From an uncultured Sterolibacterium sp. (lineage in GTDB: Bacteria > Pseudomonadota > Gammaproteobacteria > Burkholderiales > Rhodocyclaceae): 35,089 nt of DNA. The translations under genes and the position numbers were made by a program. Positions 17,458-27,351 of the stretch are shown here, piece after piece. The stretch is taken from contig CAILCO010000130.1 of assembly GCA_903832735.1 (NCBI GenBank), positions 1-35,089 on the forward strand, in the 5' to 3' direction. The first letter of the stretch is position 1; each line of letters begins with the position of its first letter. The notes under the pieces were generated by a model, which saw nothing but the letters and a program-made list of their open reading frames with translations, had not been told where the DNA came from and did not search any database.

Positions 17458-19368
17458 TCAGGAAACGGCCGCCGGTACGCCTTCGATTTCGTCCTGGATG
17501 GCCAGCCAGCGCTCCTCGGTCTCGCTTATTCGGCTGGTGAGATTGTGCTTCTGCTTTTGCAGCATTTTCAGCTGGCTCTGATCGGCCGCGGAATACAGCG
17601 CAGGATCGGCCAGGCGAGCGTCCAGCAGGGCCAGTTCGGTCTGCCAGTTGGCGATCTGCTTTTCCATCTTCGCGGCGTCCTTCTGCAGCGCGCGGCGTTC
17701 CAGCAGCCGGGCCTGGCGGGCCGCCTCAAGTTGCGCCTTGTCCTCCCGCCTGGCCTGCTTCCCGGCCGACGGGACGGCTGCAGCCTGCCGCTGGGTTGCG
17801 AGCCAGGCGGAATAGTCGTCGAGGTCGCCGTCGAAGATCTGTACCCGCCCGTCGGCGACCAGCCACAGTTCGTCGGCGGTGGTGCGCAGCAGGTGGCGGT
17901 CGTGCGAGACCAGCACCACGCCGCCTTCGTATTCCTGCAGGGCGAGATTCAACGCCTCGCGCATCTCCAGGTCGAGGTGGTTGGTCGGTTCGTCCAAGAG
18001 CAGCAGATTCGGCTTCTGCCAGATCAAGAGTGCCAGCGCCAGGCGCGATTTCTCGCCGCCCGAGAAGCGGCCGCAGGGGCTCACCGCCATGTCGCCGCGG
18101 AAATCGAAGGTACCGAGGTAAGTGCGCAACTCCTGCTCGCGCGTCCGGCTGTTCAGGCGAACCAGGTGCTGAATCGGCGACTCGTCCGGGCGCAATTGTT
18201 CGAGCTGGTGCTGGGCGAAGTAACCGATCTTCAGCCCCTTTCCTTCCACCCGCTCGCCGGCCATGGGCTCGATCGCGCCGGCCAGCAGCTTGACCAGGGT
18301 CGATTTGCCGGCGCCGTTCCTGCCCAATAACGCCAGGCGCTGGCCCGGCCGCAGGGTCAGCTTGACGTCCGAGAGGATACGCTGCTCGCCGTAACCGGCG
18401 GCGCCGTCATGCACCACCAGGAGAGGATCGGGGGCGGAACCGGATTCGCGGAAGCGGAAAGTGAATTGGGTGTCGACGTGCGCCGCAGTGACTTCCTCCA
18501 TCCGTGCCAGGGCCTTGATCCGGCTCTGCGCTTGACGCGCCTTGGAAGCCTTGGCGCGGAAGCGTTCGATGAAACTGTGCAGGTGGTCGCGTTCGCGCAC
18601 CTGCTTCTCGTGCATTGCCTGCTGCAGGGCCAGTTGCGCGCCGCGCTGGCGTTCGAAGTCGCTGTAGCCGCCGCTGTAGAGTTTGAGTTTCTGCTGTTCG
18701 AGATGCAGGGTGTGATCGGCGACGGCATCGAGGAAGTCGCGGTCATGGGAGATCAGAAGCAGCGTGCCCTGATAGCTCAAGAGCCAGTTCTCCAGCCAGA
18801 GCACGGCATCGAGGTCCAAGTGGTTGGTCGGCTCGTCGAGCAGCAGGAGGTCGGAGCGGCACATCAGCGCTCGGGCAAGATTGAGGCGGACGCGCCAGCC
18901 GCCGGAAAAGTCCGCAACCGGCCGGGCATGGTCGGCGTCGGCGAAGCCCAATCCGTAGAGCAGTTCCGCGGCGCGCGAACGGGCCGTATAGCCGCCGATC
19001 TCACCGTAGCGGGCATGGAGTTCGCCGATCAGGTTACCGTCATGTTTTCCTTCGGGCACGGCTTCGGCTGCCGCCAGTTCGCGCTCGACAGCGCGCAGTT
19101 CCGTGTCGCCGTCGAGAGTGAATTCCAGCGCGGCGTCGGGCAGTGCCGGCGTGTCCTGCGCGACGTGCGCCATCACCCAGGAACGCGGCACTTCCAGGTC
19201 GCCGGACTCGGCATGCAGTTCGTTCCTCAGCAGGGCGAGGAAAGAGGATTTGCCGCTGCCGTTGGCGCCGATCAGACCGACCTTCCAGCCGGGATGCAAC
19301 TGTAGGCTGGCGTCTTCGACCAGGGTGGCGCCATTGCGGCCGAAGCAGAGGTTGCGCAGGAGAATCAT
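17458..19368 (-). CDS. yheS: ABC-F family ATP-binding protein YheS
   Basis: A 636-aa soluble tandem ABC ATPase with no TM domain. First NBD: Walker A GANGSGKSS (34-42), signature FSGGWR, Walker [13 protein letters not shown] charged linker (about 230-290, SFIERFRAKASKARQAQSRIK) follows. Second [33 protein letters not shown]-terminal coiled coil occupies about 545-636. The sequence follows E. coli YheS closely by memory ([34 protein letters not shown]). ABC-F proteins bind the ribosomal E-site and relieve stalls. Its ATG overlaps the stop of the acyltransferase gene (ATGA), so it is translationally coupled as last gene of a three-gene unit. Confidence 0.93.
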   Translation of the reverse strand: MILLRNLCFGRNGATLVEDASLQLHPGWKVGLIGANGSGKSSFLALLRNELHAESGDLEVPRSWVMAHVAQDTPALPDAALEFTLDGDTELRAVERELAAAEAVPEGKHDGNLIGELHARYGEIGGYTARSRAAELLYGLGFADADHARPVADFSGGWRVRLNLARALMCRSDLLLLDEPTNHLDLDAVLWLENWLLSYQGTLLLISHDRDFLDAVADHTLHLEQQKLKLYSGGYSDFERQRGAQLALQQAMHEKQVRERDHLHSFIERFRAKASKARQAQSRIKALARMEEVTAAHVDTQFTFRFRESGSAPDPLLVVHDGAAGYGEQRILSDVKLTLRPGQRLALLGRNGAGKSTLVKLLAGAIEPMAGERVEGKGLKIGYFAQHQLEQLRPDESPIQHLVRLNSRTREQELRTYLGTFDFRGDMAVSPCGRFSGGEKSRLALALLIWQKPNLLLLDEPTNHLDLEMREALNLALQEYEGGVVLVSHDRHLLRTTADELWLVADGRVQIFDGDLDDYSAWLATQRQAAAVPSAGKQARREDKAQLEAARQARLLERRALQKDAAKMEKQIANWQTELALLDARLADPALYSAADQSQLKMLQKQKHNLTSRISETEERWLAIQDEIEGVPAAVS

Positions 19369-19963
19369 GCTGTGTTCCTATTGTTTGAGGCGGCAGGGGC
19401 CGGGTGAAGGCAAATGGGCCCTTGCTGGTGTGGATATTTTCCGATGCGGCCGGCGTAAGCCTTACGGATGTTCGCAAAATCGCTGGCTTCGTCGCCGCAA
19501 AGCGTCAGATAGCCCATGATGCCGATCTCGCGCCGGGGATAATCGATGAAGGCCAGGCCGACCGGTACTCGGGCTGCCAGCGCCAGGCGATAGAAGCCGC
19601 TCTTCCAGGCGTCTGTCCTGCGCCGCGTGCCTTCCGGGGCGATGGCGAGATAGAAGCTCTCGCGCTTGCCGAACTCGGCCGCCAACTGGGCGACCTGATT
19701 GGCGCGCTGTCCGCGCTTGACGGGGATGCCGCCAAAACTTTTCGACAGGGTGGCCAGGGGCCAGGAAAACAGGCTGTCCTTGCCTGCCCAGTGGATATCA
19801 AGCGCCACCGCGCTCTTGGCCGTGATGCCGATGAAGAAATCCCAGTTCGAGGTGTGCGGATAGAAAACGATGACCGCCTTGGGCGAACTCGGCGGCTCCA
19901 CCACCAAGCTCCAGCCGAAGGCGGCCAACAGGCGGCGCGCGATGCGGCAGGAGAAAGATTGCG

Positions 19964-19967
<4 letters not shown>
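19365..19967 (-). CDS. Lysophospholipid acyltransferase (PlsC-like) family protein
   Basis: 200 aa from GTG 19967, which overlaps the TGA of ybiT (GTGA); a longer open frame upstream is only a shadow of ybiT. Motif I is HTSNWDF (catalytic His and Asp with four-residue spacing), and motif III is APEGTRRR. The N-terminal helix [12 protein letters not shown] is likely a membrane-binding segment. Known for the family: transfer of acyl chains to lysophosphatidate or related acceptors at the inner membrane. This compact form, with EGTRRR and a C-terminal GYLTLCGDE, resembles the '1-acyl-glycerol-3-phosphate acyltransferase' paralogs rather than the housekeeping PlsC. It sits between two ABC-F genes with 4-bp overlaps on both sides. 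Confidence 0.85.
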
Positions 19968-21571
<1,604 letters not shown>

Positions 21572-21739
21572 CTGGATTCCTAGATCTGACCGGCTTGCGC
21601 CAACGCGCACGAGTAAGGCCGGAAAAACCCAGAATTTTACCAGTTTTCAAGCACATGCGCCGACAGGCGCAGCGCCGAGCCGCCGGGCCGCCCCAAGGCG
21701 AGGCAGCGATATTACTGCGAGCATGGCGAGCGTCCGTCA

Positions 21740-21760
21740 CCCCCTTCCTTGGGAAGGGGG
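21740..21760. repeat. Perfect G/C-rich hairpin between ybiT and cytochrome b561
   Basis: CCCCCTTCC (21740-21748) and GGAAGGGGG (21752-21760) form a perfect 9-bp stem with loop TTG, and a further G-run follows at 21763-21768. It lies 28 bp past the cytochrome b561 stop on the minus strand. There is no T-run, so it is either a weak terminator or a dispersed REP-like palindrome. The rest of 21572-21788 holds nothing else that I can see. Confidence 0.65.
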
Positions 21761-21788
21761 CTGGGGGGAAGGTAAAAGAGGCCCTCGA

Positions 21789-22334
21789 TCATCGACCCGG
21801 CAATATCATCTGCAAGGTGTTGTCGCGCTTTATGTAGTGATGAAACAGCGCGGCGGCGGCATGCAGCCCGATCAGAAAATAGCCGGCCGTCGCACCGGCT
21901 TCGTGGATATCCTTCAACTGCTTCGCCAGATCCTTGTTCTTGCCTATCAGGGCCGGCAGTTCCATGCCGAACAATGGTACCGCTTCGCCCTTCGCACTGA
22001 GCGTGAGCCAACCGAGCAAAGGCAGGCCGAACATCAGGGCGTACAGCGCCAGATGCATCGCCTTGGCCAGGGCCGCTTGCCAGGCCGGGGGCGGCGGTGC
22101 GATCAGGGGAACGGCCCCTGACAGGCGCACCGACAAACGCAGCCAGACCAGCAGGAAGACTGACAGGCCGAGCATGTAGTGCCAGGTTTGCATCGCTTCG
22201 CGCGACGGACTGCCCTTGGGGTAGATCCCCTTCAGTTCCATCGTGGCGTAGACCGCGATGATCAGCAGCAGCATCAGCCAGTGCAGGGCGATCGCCAAAG
22301 ACCCGAAGCCGGTGCTGGTGTTCTTCCAATGCAT
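21789..22334 (-). CDS. Cytochrome b561 (CybB-type)
   Basis: A 181-aa, four-TM di-heme protein. By remembered alignment with E. coli CybB, the heme ligands correspond to His18 (IALHWL), His52 (TWHYM), His144 (DIHEAG) and His158 (GLHAAAALFHHY). The C-terminus YIKRDNTLQMILPGR is a hallmark. It moves electrons between quinone and an acceptor; CybB is reported as a superoxide:ubiquinone oxidoreductase. It begins 5 bp after the stop of the secreted hydrolase gene on the same strand, so the two are likely co-transcribed although no functional link is known. Confidence 0.94.
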   Translation of the reverse strand: MHWKNTSTGFGSLAIALHWLMLLLIIAVYATMELKGIYPKGSPSREAMQTWHYMLGLSVFLLVWLRLSVRLSGAVPLIAPPPPAWQAALAKAMHLALYALMFGLPLLGWLTLSAKGEAVPLFGMELPALIGKNKDLAKQLKDIHEAGATAGYFLIGLHAAAALFHHYIKRDNTLQMILPGR

Positions 22335-22339
22335 TCCCG

Positions 22340-23551
22340 CTACCTCGGTAAATTGTAGGATTGCTCGATCAGGCGGAGTTCCCAGGGCAGGATGACTTTA
22401 CCGAAGATGACCGGATCGGTCCACCCTCGGGGTTCGCGGCCGAGATGGCCGCCGACCGGATTGATCCAGGCTTCCTTGGGTGTCGTGCCGCTACGCATCA
22501 GGAGGTCCAGGTCGGACATGGGGACCTGGGTATCCTTGGCCCCGCCGACAATCAGCATCGCTGCCATCGGCTTGTCGAGCAGACCCAGTCTGGCCAGGGA
22601 CATGCCGGGCAGCAGGCGGGCCAGGTCGTCGACCGAATGGGCGCCTTCGATGACGTTCATGAAGGCCGGCGCGAGATCGAAAAGATATTCGCGGTTGCCC
22701 AGCGTCCCTTCGCGCAGGAATTTTTCGGTGAAGAAGACATCGACCGGCGGCGACTGGACGACCGCGCCGAGCAGACGCTTCTGCTCGGTGATGGCGATCT
22801 TGGCTGCCCAATAGCCGCCGAAACTGACGCCATGGGTGAATATTCTGGACTTGTCGACTTCTGGCCGCTGTTGCAGGTAGTCGAGGATTGCGGAAAACAT
22901 CCGTTCGCTCGTGGGGCTTACTTTCAGCGGCGCCTGACCGGTGCCGGGGCTGTCCACGGCAAAGAAGCCGATGCCGTGTTTGAGCAGCGCATCATAAGTT
23001 TCGGCGACGGTTTCCTTGCGGCTGTCCAGGCCGCTGATTGCCAGGGCCAGCGGCACAGGACCTTTGCCGGCCTTCGGCAGGCGCAGATAACCGACGATCT
23101 CGCTGCCCTCGAAGGGGATCCTGACGACCTCCAGGGGCGGATCCATTGTCCTTGCGTATTTAAGGTAGGCATCGAGTGCCTTGCCATACGCTGCCTTCTT
23201 GCCGGATGAGGCGGGGACGGGCCATTGCGCGAAATAGTACAGTCGCCAGGCGCGTTTGTAGGCCAGGCTCGCCTCGGCAGGCGTCCTGGCATTTTCGGCA
23301 GCGGCGATATGGCGTTCGGCGACCGTGCTCCAGCCTCGCGCCCAGTCGTCGCGATCGCGCGTCTGGATCAGAGCCAGCGCCGCCCGGACATCCTCGGGGT
23401 CCAGTCCGCCCAGGGGATAGGCGCCCCGTTCCGCACGGGCCTGCGCTTCGACCTTGATTTCCGCGATGGTCCGCTCGGGCGTCTGCGCGGAGACGCAAGT
23501 GGCGCACAGGCACAGCCCGGCGAGCATGAGTAAAACAAGACTTCTATTCAT
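22340..23551 (-). CDS. Secreted alpha/beta hydrolase (FrsA/DUF1100-like)
   Basis: 403 aa from ATG 23551, preceded by AAAGGAAG; an ATG at 23611 would bury the signal peptide. The signal MNRSLVLLMLAGLCLCATCV is cleaved near SAQ. An alpha-helical N-terminal region (about 25-140) precedes the hydrolase core: nucleophile Ser243 in HGVSFGGYW, acid Asp340 in GGAKDTQVP, and His369 in PVGGHLGREPRGW. The core resembles FrsA/esterase-like enzymes (AVDSPGTGQAP). Likely a periplasmic esterase or peptidase-like enzyme of unknown substrate. First of a pair with cytochrome b561. Confidence 0.82.
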   Translation of the reverse strand: MNRSLVLLMLAGLCLCATCVSAQTPERTIAEIKVEAQARAERGAYPLGGLDPEDVRAALALIQTRDRDDWARGWSTVAERHIAAAENARTPAEASLAYKRAWRLYYFAQWPVPASSGKKAAYGKALDAYLKYARTMDPPLEVVRIPFEGSEIVGYLRLPKAGKGPVPLALAISGLDSRKETVAETYDALLKHGIGFFAVDSPGTGQAPLKVSPTSERMFSAILDYLQQRPEVDKSRIFTHGVSFGGYWAAKIAITEQKRLLGAVVQSPPVDVFFTEKFLREGTLGNREYLFDLAPAFMNVIEGAHSVDDLARLLPGMSLARLGLLDKPMAAMLIVGGAKDTQVPMSDLDLLMRSGTTPKEAWINPVGGHLGREPRGWTDPVIFGKVILPWELRLIEQSYNLPR

Positions 23552-23570
23552 GGGCTTCCTTTTTCGCTGA

Positions 23571-23912
23571 TCACAGGAATATCGGCGGCATGGCAAGCGG
23601 GCCGGCGACACGAACTGATTGCCGGAAGATCAGATTCTTTCCCCAATAAACCTCTATATAGTAGGGCTCCGGTCTCACCGGAATTGCCCTCCAGCCGAAC
23701 CGGCCGTAAGCGTCGCTGTATGACGGAGCACTCCGCCCCAATACCGGGTGAATCAGAAAGACGGTCAAACCCGGAGCGGGCGTCGAGTTGCTACGGGCGA
23801 CCAGTGTACCTTGAACCGGTGCCGTCGGGCCCGGATGGCTCTGTGCATTTGCCGAACAAGCCAGGACGGCAAAAATAAAGGCGACGAACAGTTGCCAAAA
23901 TGGTTTGTTCAT
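23571..23912 (-). CDS. Small secreted beta-sandwich protein of unknown function
   Basis: 113 aa. The start at 23912 overlaps the stop of the preceding gene (ATGA). The signal peptide MNKPFWQLFVAFIFAVLACS is cleaved near ANAQ. The mature part (VQGTLVARSNSTPAPGLTVFLIHPVLGRS, broken here for length: YSDAYGRFGWRAIPV, YYIEVYWGKNLIFRQSVRVAG) looks like a carboxypeptidase-regulatory-like or transthyretin-like fold with a turn containing SDAYGRF. No catalytic residues are recognised. It is third in an overlapping trio with a two-TM protein and a lipase-like hydrolase, so its function is probably tied to them. Described from sequence appearance only. Confidence 0.65.
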   Translation of the reverse strand: MNKPFWQLFVAFIFAVLACSANAQSHPGPTAPVQGTLVARSNSTPAPGLTVFLIHPVLGRSAPSYSDAYGRFGWRAIPVRPEPYYIEVYWGKNLIFRQSVRVAGPLAMPPIFL

Positions 23913-24502
23913 TGCGGGACTCCGAATGATGACGCGCCGGCCCCATGATCGGGCGGGTTGAAGTCGATGGCGCCGATGTTGGCCGAACTTGCCTTGATCT
24001 CGCCGACCTTCTTCTTCAGTTCGAGCGTGCCCAGTTCCGCGAGCCGCTGCCCCTGCGGGCGCAAGGCAACCACGGTACTGAACGGTTCGTATCCCGGCGC
24101 AGTGGCGACCAGGATCAGCATGGACAGGTCGGGATAAACCTTTCCCTGCAGCATGCCCGAGGTCGTCGTCGGAATCTGCCATCTGTTCGGTGCGACCAGG
24201 ACGGTAACCGGACCTTCCACACCCTTGAACTGACCGCGGAATTCTATCGGCACCACGTCCGGGGGTTGGGAAAAGCGCAGCGACAGGCCGATGAACATCA
24301 TCCCCACCAGGAAGAACGCGAGTCCTGGTACCTGCGTGTTGATCCGGAACTGTTTCTTCCACTCTATGGTCAGGGCGTCGGTCTTGGGCGTCGCCGCCAG
24401 CGTGATGGCGCCTCTCGCGAGCAACCATATGCCGCCGACCACCATGGCGAGGCCGCACGCTGCGGCTATCAGCACGACGATGTCGAATACGCTCATGGTC
24501 AT
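23909..24502 (-). CDS. Two-TM membrane protein of unknown function
   Basis: A 197-aa protein. The first TM is about 6-28 (FDIVVLIAAACGLAMVVGGI) and a second about 58-75 (GLAFFLVGMMFIGLSL). A mainly beta C-terminal domain follows (about 80-180) with PVTVLVAPNRWQIP and DLSMLILVATAPGYEPF, again resembling a small Ig/transthyretin-like fold. No known family is recognised. Its start overlaps the upstream hydrolase stop and its stop overlaps the downstream secreted protein start (both ATGA), so the three are translated as one coupled unit. With both termini probably on the periplasmic or both on the cytosolic side, the location of the beta domain is uncertain. Confidence 0.65.
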   Translation of the reverse strand: MTMSVFDIVVLIAAACGLAMVVGGIWLLARGAITLAATPKTDALTIEWKKQFRINTQVPGLAFFLVGMMFIGLSLRFSQPPDVVPIEFRGQFKGVEGPVTVLVAPNRWQIPTTTSGMLQGKVYPDLSMLILVATAPGYEPFSTVVALRPQGQRLAELGTLELKKKVGEIKASSANIGAIDFNPPDHGAGASSFGVPQ

Positions 24503-25950
24503 GGCGCATTCCTCAGCGTGAACACGTCAGCCGCAGGAATTCGCGGAATGACGATCTTGAGAAAGTGGGTGGCGTTTCTCCGCAACCAGCGATCGGCTTC
24601 CTGATCCGAGTGCACGACGAACTCGCCCTTGGCGCCGAAAGCATCGAGGAAATAGCGGATCTTGTCTCCGGGTGCCGCGGCGCTGATGCTCAAGCGCAGT
24701 TCCTTCGGCTGCCCGGCGTCCATCCCGCCGTAGAACAGTTCGAACATGCGCTGCCGGTCGAAGTAGATCGTGCGCAGCGCGGCGTTCTGTTCGCACTTGT
24801 GCACGTCCCTGATCACCTGATCGTGGAACACGCCAGTCAGGTCGGTATTCTGCTCATAGTTTGGCGCGATAAATTCGATCATGTAATCGCCGACCGGATT
24901 CTGGTATTCGTCCACCACGAAGGCATTGATCTGCATGTGCATGTGATGGTCGTCGTCGGCAGCCTCAGGATCCTGCACCTGGTCCGAATATTTGCGCCAT
25001 TCCCGCTGCAGCGCCTGATAGTCGGCAAAGCTCGGGCAGGCCAGCGCCGCGAGGAGGAAGTTCTGGAAATCCGCTTGTTCCTGCGCGCTTTCGTTGTCGC
25101 CGCGGATGGTCGGGTCGGTGATGCTCGCATGGTCCCTGTGCGGCAACACGGCCAGCGGAAATTCGAGGTCCTCTCCGTACTTGTGCCGCCAGGGAATGAA
25201 GCTGCCATGGGCAACGGCACTGTCGTTGTTGTGCGCCGACATGCCGAGCACGGTCGGCGCATCCTGCCGGGTGAAGTCCAGTGTGGCGCCGTAGGCATTG
25301 AGGTTCGCGGCGGCTACCCGGACCGTGCCGTCGCAGCCGCTTTCGTTGACCATCTTGCGCAATCCGCTTTGATAAGGCATCGAGCCGACCAGAACAAAAG
25401 GCCAGATCAGCGCCTCTCCGTAAATCGTGCCCGGCTTGTCGGTGTCGATGGCGAACAGGTCACGGCACGCGAGTTCCCACTGAAAGGGCGATCCCAGTTC
25501 GAGTCCGTCGAGCATCAGTTTGCCGGTATGAAAGCCGTGCCCCCATCCCTTGGCGATGCGGCCGAGGATGGTTTGTCCGACGGTGGCCAGGTGCGAACCG
25601 AAGTTGGCCGGTGCGATCATGACCAGCCGCTCTACGGGCATCGCATCCGGCGCCGTTCCCGTGTAATAGCTGGACAGCCAGGCGCGCGAAACCAGTCCTC
25701 CGGTCGAATGGACGATCAGATCGACGGGTGTCTTGAGTTCGCCGCCGGCGATCTTCGCCCTGAGCGCCGATTCCAAGGCTTTGGCTGCATCGGCAATCGA
25801 GACATCGTCGGCCATCGAGATGTAATCGCCGAGGAAAAGGTTCACGGCCTGGAAGCCGTTGGCCTTGAGAAATCCGGAGAGCGGCAGGAATGAGTCGGAT
25901 GTATCGGACCACCCGTGGAGAATGACCACGGGATTTTTTGTGCGCGGCAT
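24499..25950 (-). CDS. Lipase-like alpha/beta hydrolase with C-terminal extension
   Basis: A 483-aa protein without a signal peptide. The start MPRTKNPVVILHGWSDTSDS carries the oxyanion HG motif. The nucleophile elbow is HSTGGLVSRA (Ser82), as in PGAP1/DUF676/class-2-lipase-like hydrolases. The core appears to end near residue 300. The C-terminal 180 residues include a charged helix region (EWRKYSDQVQDPEAADDDHH) and a beta-rich domain (MQINAFVVDEYQNPVGDYMIEF) similar in style to the two downstream proteins. First of a three-gene overlapping unit. The Shine-Dalgarno GGAGG before the ATG is in a possible hairpin (25955-25980). Substrate unknown; acting on a phospholipid or polyester such as PHA is speculation. 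Confidence 0.75.
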   Translation of the reverse strand: MPRTKNPVVILHGWSDTSDSFLPLSGFLKANGFQAVNLFLGDYISMADDVSIADAAKALESALRAKIAGGELKTPVDLIVHSTGGLVSRAWLSSYYTGTAPDAMPVERLVMIAPANFGSHLATVGQTILGRIAKGWGHGFHTGKLMLDGLELGSPFQWELACRDLFAIDTDKPGTIYGEALIWPFVLVGSMPYQSGLRKMVNESGCDGTVRVAAANLNAYGATLDFTRQDAPTVLGMSAHNNDSAVAHGSFIPWRHKYGEDLEFPLAVLPHRDHASITDPTIRGDNESAQEQADFQNFLLAALACPSFADYQALQREWRKYSDQVQDPEAADDDHHMHMQINAFVVDEYQNPVGDYMIEFIAPNYEQNTDLTGVFHDQVIRDVHKCEQNAALRTIYFDRQRMFELFYGGMDAGQPKELRLSISAAAPGDKIRYFLDAFGAKGEFVVHSDQEADRWLRRNATHFLKIVIPRIPAADVFTLRNAP

Positions 25951-25954
25951 GATG

Positions 25955-25980
25955 CCCTCCTCTCGTTAGTCGCAGGAGGG
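25955..25980 (-). promoter_or_regulatory. Hairpin that could sequester the Shine-Dalgarno of the lipase gene
   Basis: On the minus strand CCCTCCT (25980-25974) pairs perfectly with AGGAGGG (25961-25955) over a 12-nt loop. AGGAGGG is the Shine-Dalgarno of the gene starting at 25950. Folding would hide the ribosome site; a thermometer or regulated leader is possible, and coincidence cannot be excluded. Confidence 0.45.
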
Positions 25981-26005
25981 ATCTTGCCGTTATTGAAATG
26001 GAATA

Positions 26006-26830
26006 TCAAGGACCGCGGGATATTCCTTTATCGTGAAATACGGTGCCGCGTACCCCCGCCCGCTCGACCGCAGTCTGGACCAGGCCCGTGGATTGCACTT
26101 CCTCGACGAACTTGCGCATATAGGGCATGCCGAGATCCCGTCCTTTCGGAATCCCGGCCGAGAAGTGCTCTAGCCCCCAGCGGCCGGCGAGCACCCGTGA
26201 GCCGGGCAGACTATCGGAGAGTTCGAAGAGGATCGCCTTGTTGGTGGCGAAGGCGTCGAGCTGCTTTTGCGACAGCATCTCGATGGCCTCCTTGAGTGTC
26301 GGCACCAGGACTACCACCGCATTCTTGAACTGGCGCGTCAGCACCGCCTGCGAAGAACTGCCGACGCTGACGCCGACCCGGATACCGGGCCTGTCGATGT
26401 CGGCCGGTGCGGCCATGGCCGAGCCGGCAGGGACGAGGTAGCTCTGCTCGACATCAAGATACGGCTGGGTGAAATCGATATCGCGGGCTCGCGCCGGGCT
26501 CGCGTTGGTGAACGCGACATCGACCTGGCCCGCCTTCAGCGCCTCGATCACTTCGGCGTTTTTCGGGAATACCACCGGCTCGAAGGGCACGCCCAGACGC
26601 CGGGCCAGTTCCTTGCCGAGATCGAATGCCACCCCCTTGGTTTCGGGCGCGGCGGGATCTCCGAGGATGGAGGTGGGGCTGCCGGGATAGAGCCCGACAC
26701 GCAATTTTCCGGAAGGCGCCAGGACCTGCCGCTCGCTCGGGCTGGGCGCCAGCGCGGTGCCGGCGCAGCCGGCGAGCAATTGCGCCACGACGGCAATGAC
26801 TGGAATGATCGAGTGACGAATGCGTGCCAT
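26006..26830 (-). CDS. Orphan periplasmic solute-binding lipoprotein (SBP_bac_3 family)
   Basis: 274 aa from ATG 26830, preceded by GGAGAA; an upstream ATG at 26938 gives an extension that does not look coding. The signal peptide ends in the lipobox LLAGC (Cys22). The mature protein has the two-lobed amino-acid-binding fold: GKLRVGLYPGSP, KGVAFDLGKELARRLGVPFEPV, GQVDVAFTNASPARARDIDFTQPY, GIRVGVSVGSSSQ, QLDAFATNKAILFEL. No permease or ATPase gene is adjacent, so it is an orphan binding protein, either sharing a transporter encoded elsewhere or sensing. Ligand probably a small amino or organic acid by family. Confidence 0.88.
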   Translation of the reverse strand: MARIRHSIIPVIAVVAQLLAGCAGTALAPSPSERQVLAPSGKLRVGLYPGSPTSILGDPAAPETKGVAFDLGKELARRLGVPFEPVVFPKNAEVIEALKAGQVDVAFTNASPARARDIDFTQPYLDVEQSYLVPAGSAMAAPADIDRPGIRVGVSVGSSSQAVLTRQFKNAVVVLVPTLKEAIEMLSQKQLDAFATNKAILFELSDSLPGSRVLAGRWGLEHFSAGIPKGRDLGMPYMRKFVEEVQSTGLVQTAVERAGVRGTVFHDKGISRGP

Positions 26831-26879
26831 CAAGTTCTCCTCAAGATTGTCTCTGGTAGTCGAATATTCGCCACGCCGA

Positions 26880-27305
26880 TCATGGCTCGACCATCGCGTG
26901 CCACCATATCCGGAACTGCCGGCACAGGCCGCGGGCATCGAGCTCCACTATCGCGACGCCGTCCAGAACCAGCCTGGGCAGCGGGTCGCCGGGCTGCAGG
27001 GCGAGCGTGTTGGTGCCCGTCGAGGCGGCCCACATCTTGAACATCTCCGCCGAGGTCACCTGATAAGTCGTGCGCCAGTGCGCGACGCCGCCAGTTGCGC
27101 TGGCGTGCACAATCTCGAAGGTGAGCTTGATGTCCTTCTGCAGCTTGGTGCGCGCCCAATACTGCTTGATCTCCTGATGCCCCGTCTGCGTCGAGAAAGG
27201 CGTGTTGTGGTAGCAGCCGTCCTCGGCGAACAGCGCGGCAAGCAAGTTCTCGTCGCTCTGCTCCCAGGCCTTCTTGTAGCCCTGCATGAATGCTTCGATC
27301 GTCAT
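26880..27305 (-). CDS. SnoaL/NTF2-like domain protein
   Basis: 141 aa from ATG 27305, preceded by GGAGAG; earlier in-frame ATGs at 27371 and 27329 lack a comparable site. The start MTIEAFMQGYKKAWEQSDEN, the loop LFAEDGCYHNTPFSTQTGHQEIKQYW, and later beta strands (GGVAHWRTTYQV) with a C-terminal QFRIWWHAMVEP form the SnoaL-like alpha/beta cone fold found in small isomerases, hydrolases and binding proteins. No catalytic residues can be assigned. It is 47 bp from the DUF1330 gene upstream and 49 bp from the solute-binding gene downstream, all on one strand. Confidence 0.82.
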   Translation of the reverse strand: MTIEAFMQGYKKAWEQSDENLLAALFAEDGCYHNTPFSTQTGHQEIKQYWARTKLQKDIKLTFEIVHASATGGVAHWRTTYQVTSAEMFKMWAASTGTNTLALQPGDPLPRLVLDGVAIVELDARGLCRQFRIWWHAMVEP

Positions 27306-27351
27306 GTTTCTCTCCAGAGGTGATGTCATCGGCGGCCCAGCGGTCTGATGG

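Noticed and set aside
21740-21760. Hairpin as an intrinsic terminator of cytochrome b561
   Set aside because: No T-run follows on the minus strand, so it is listed only as a repeat.
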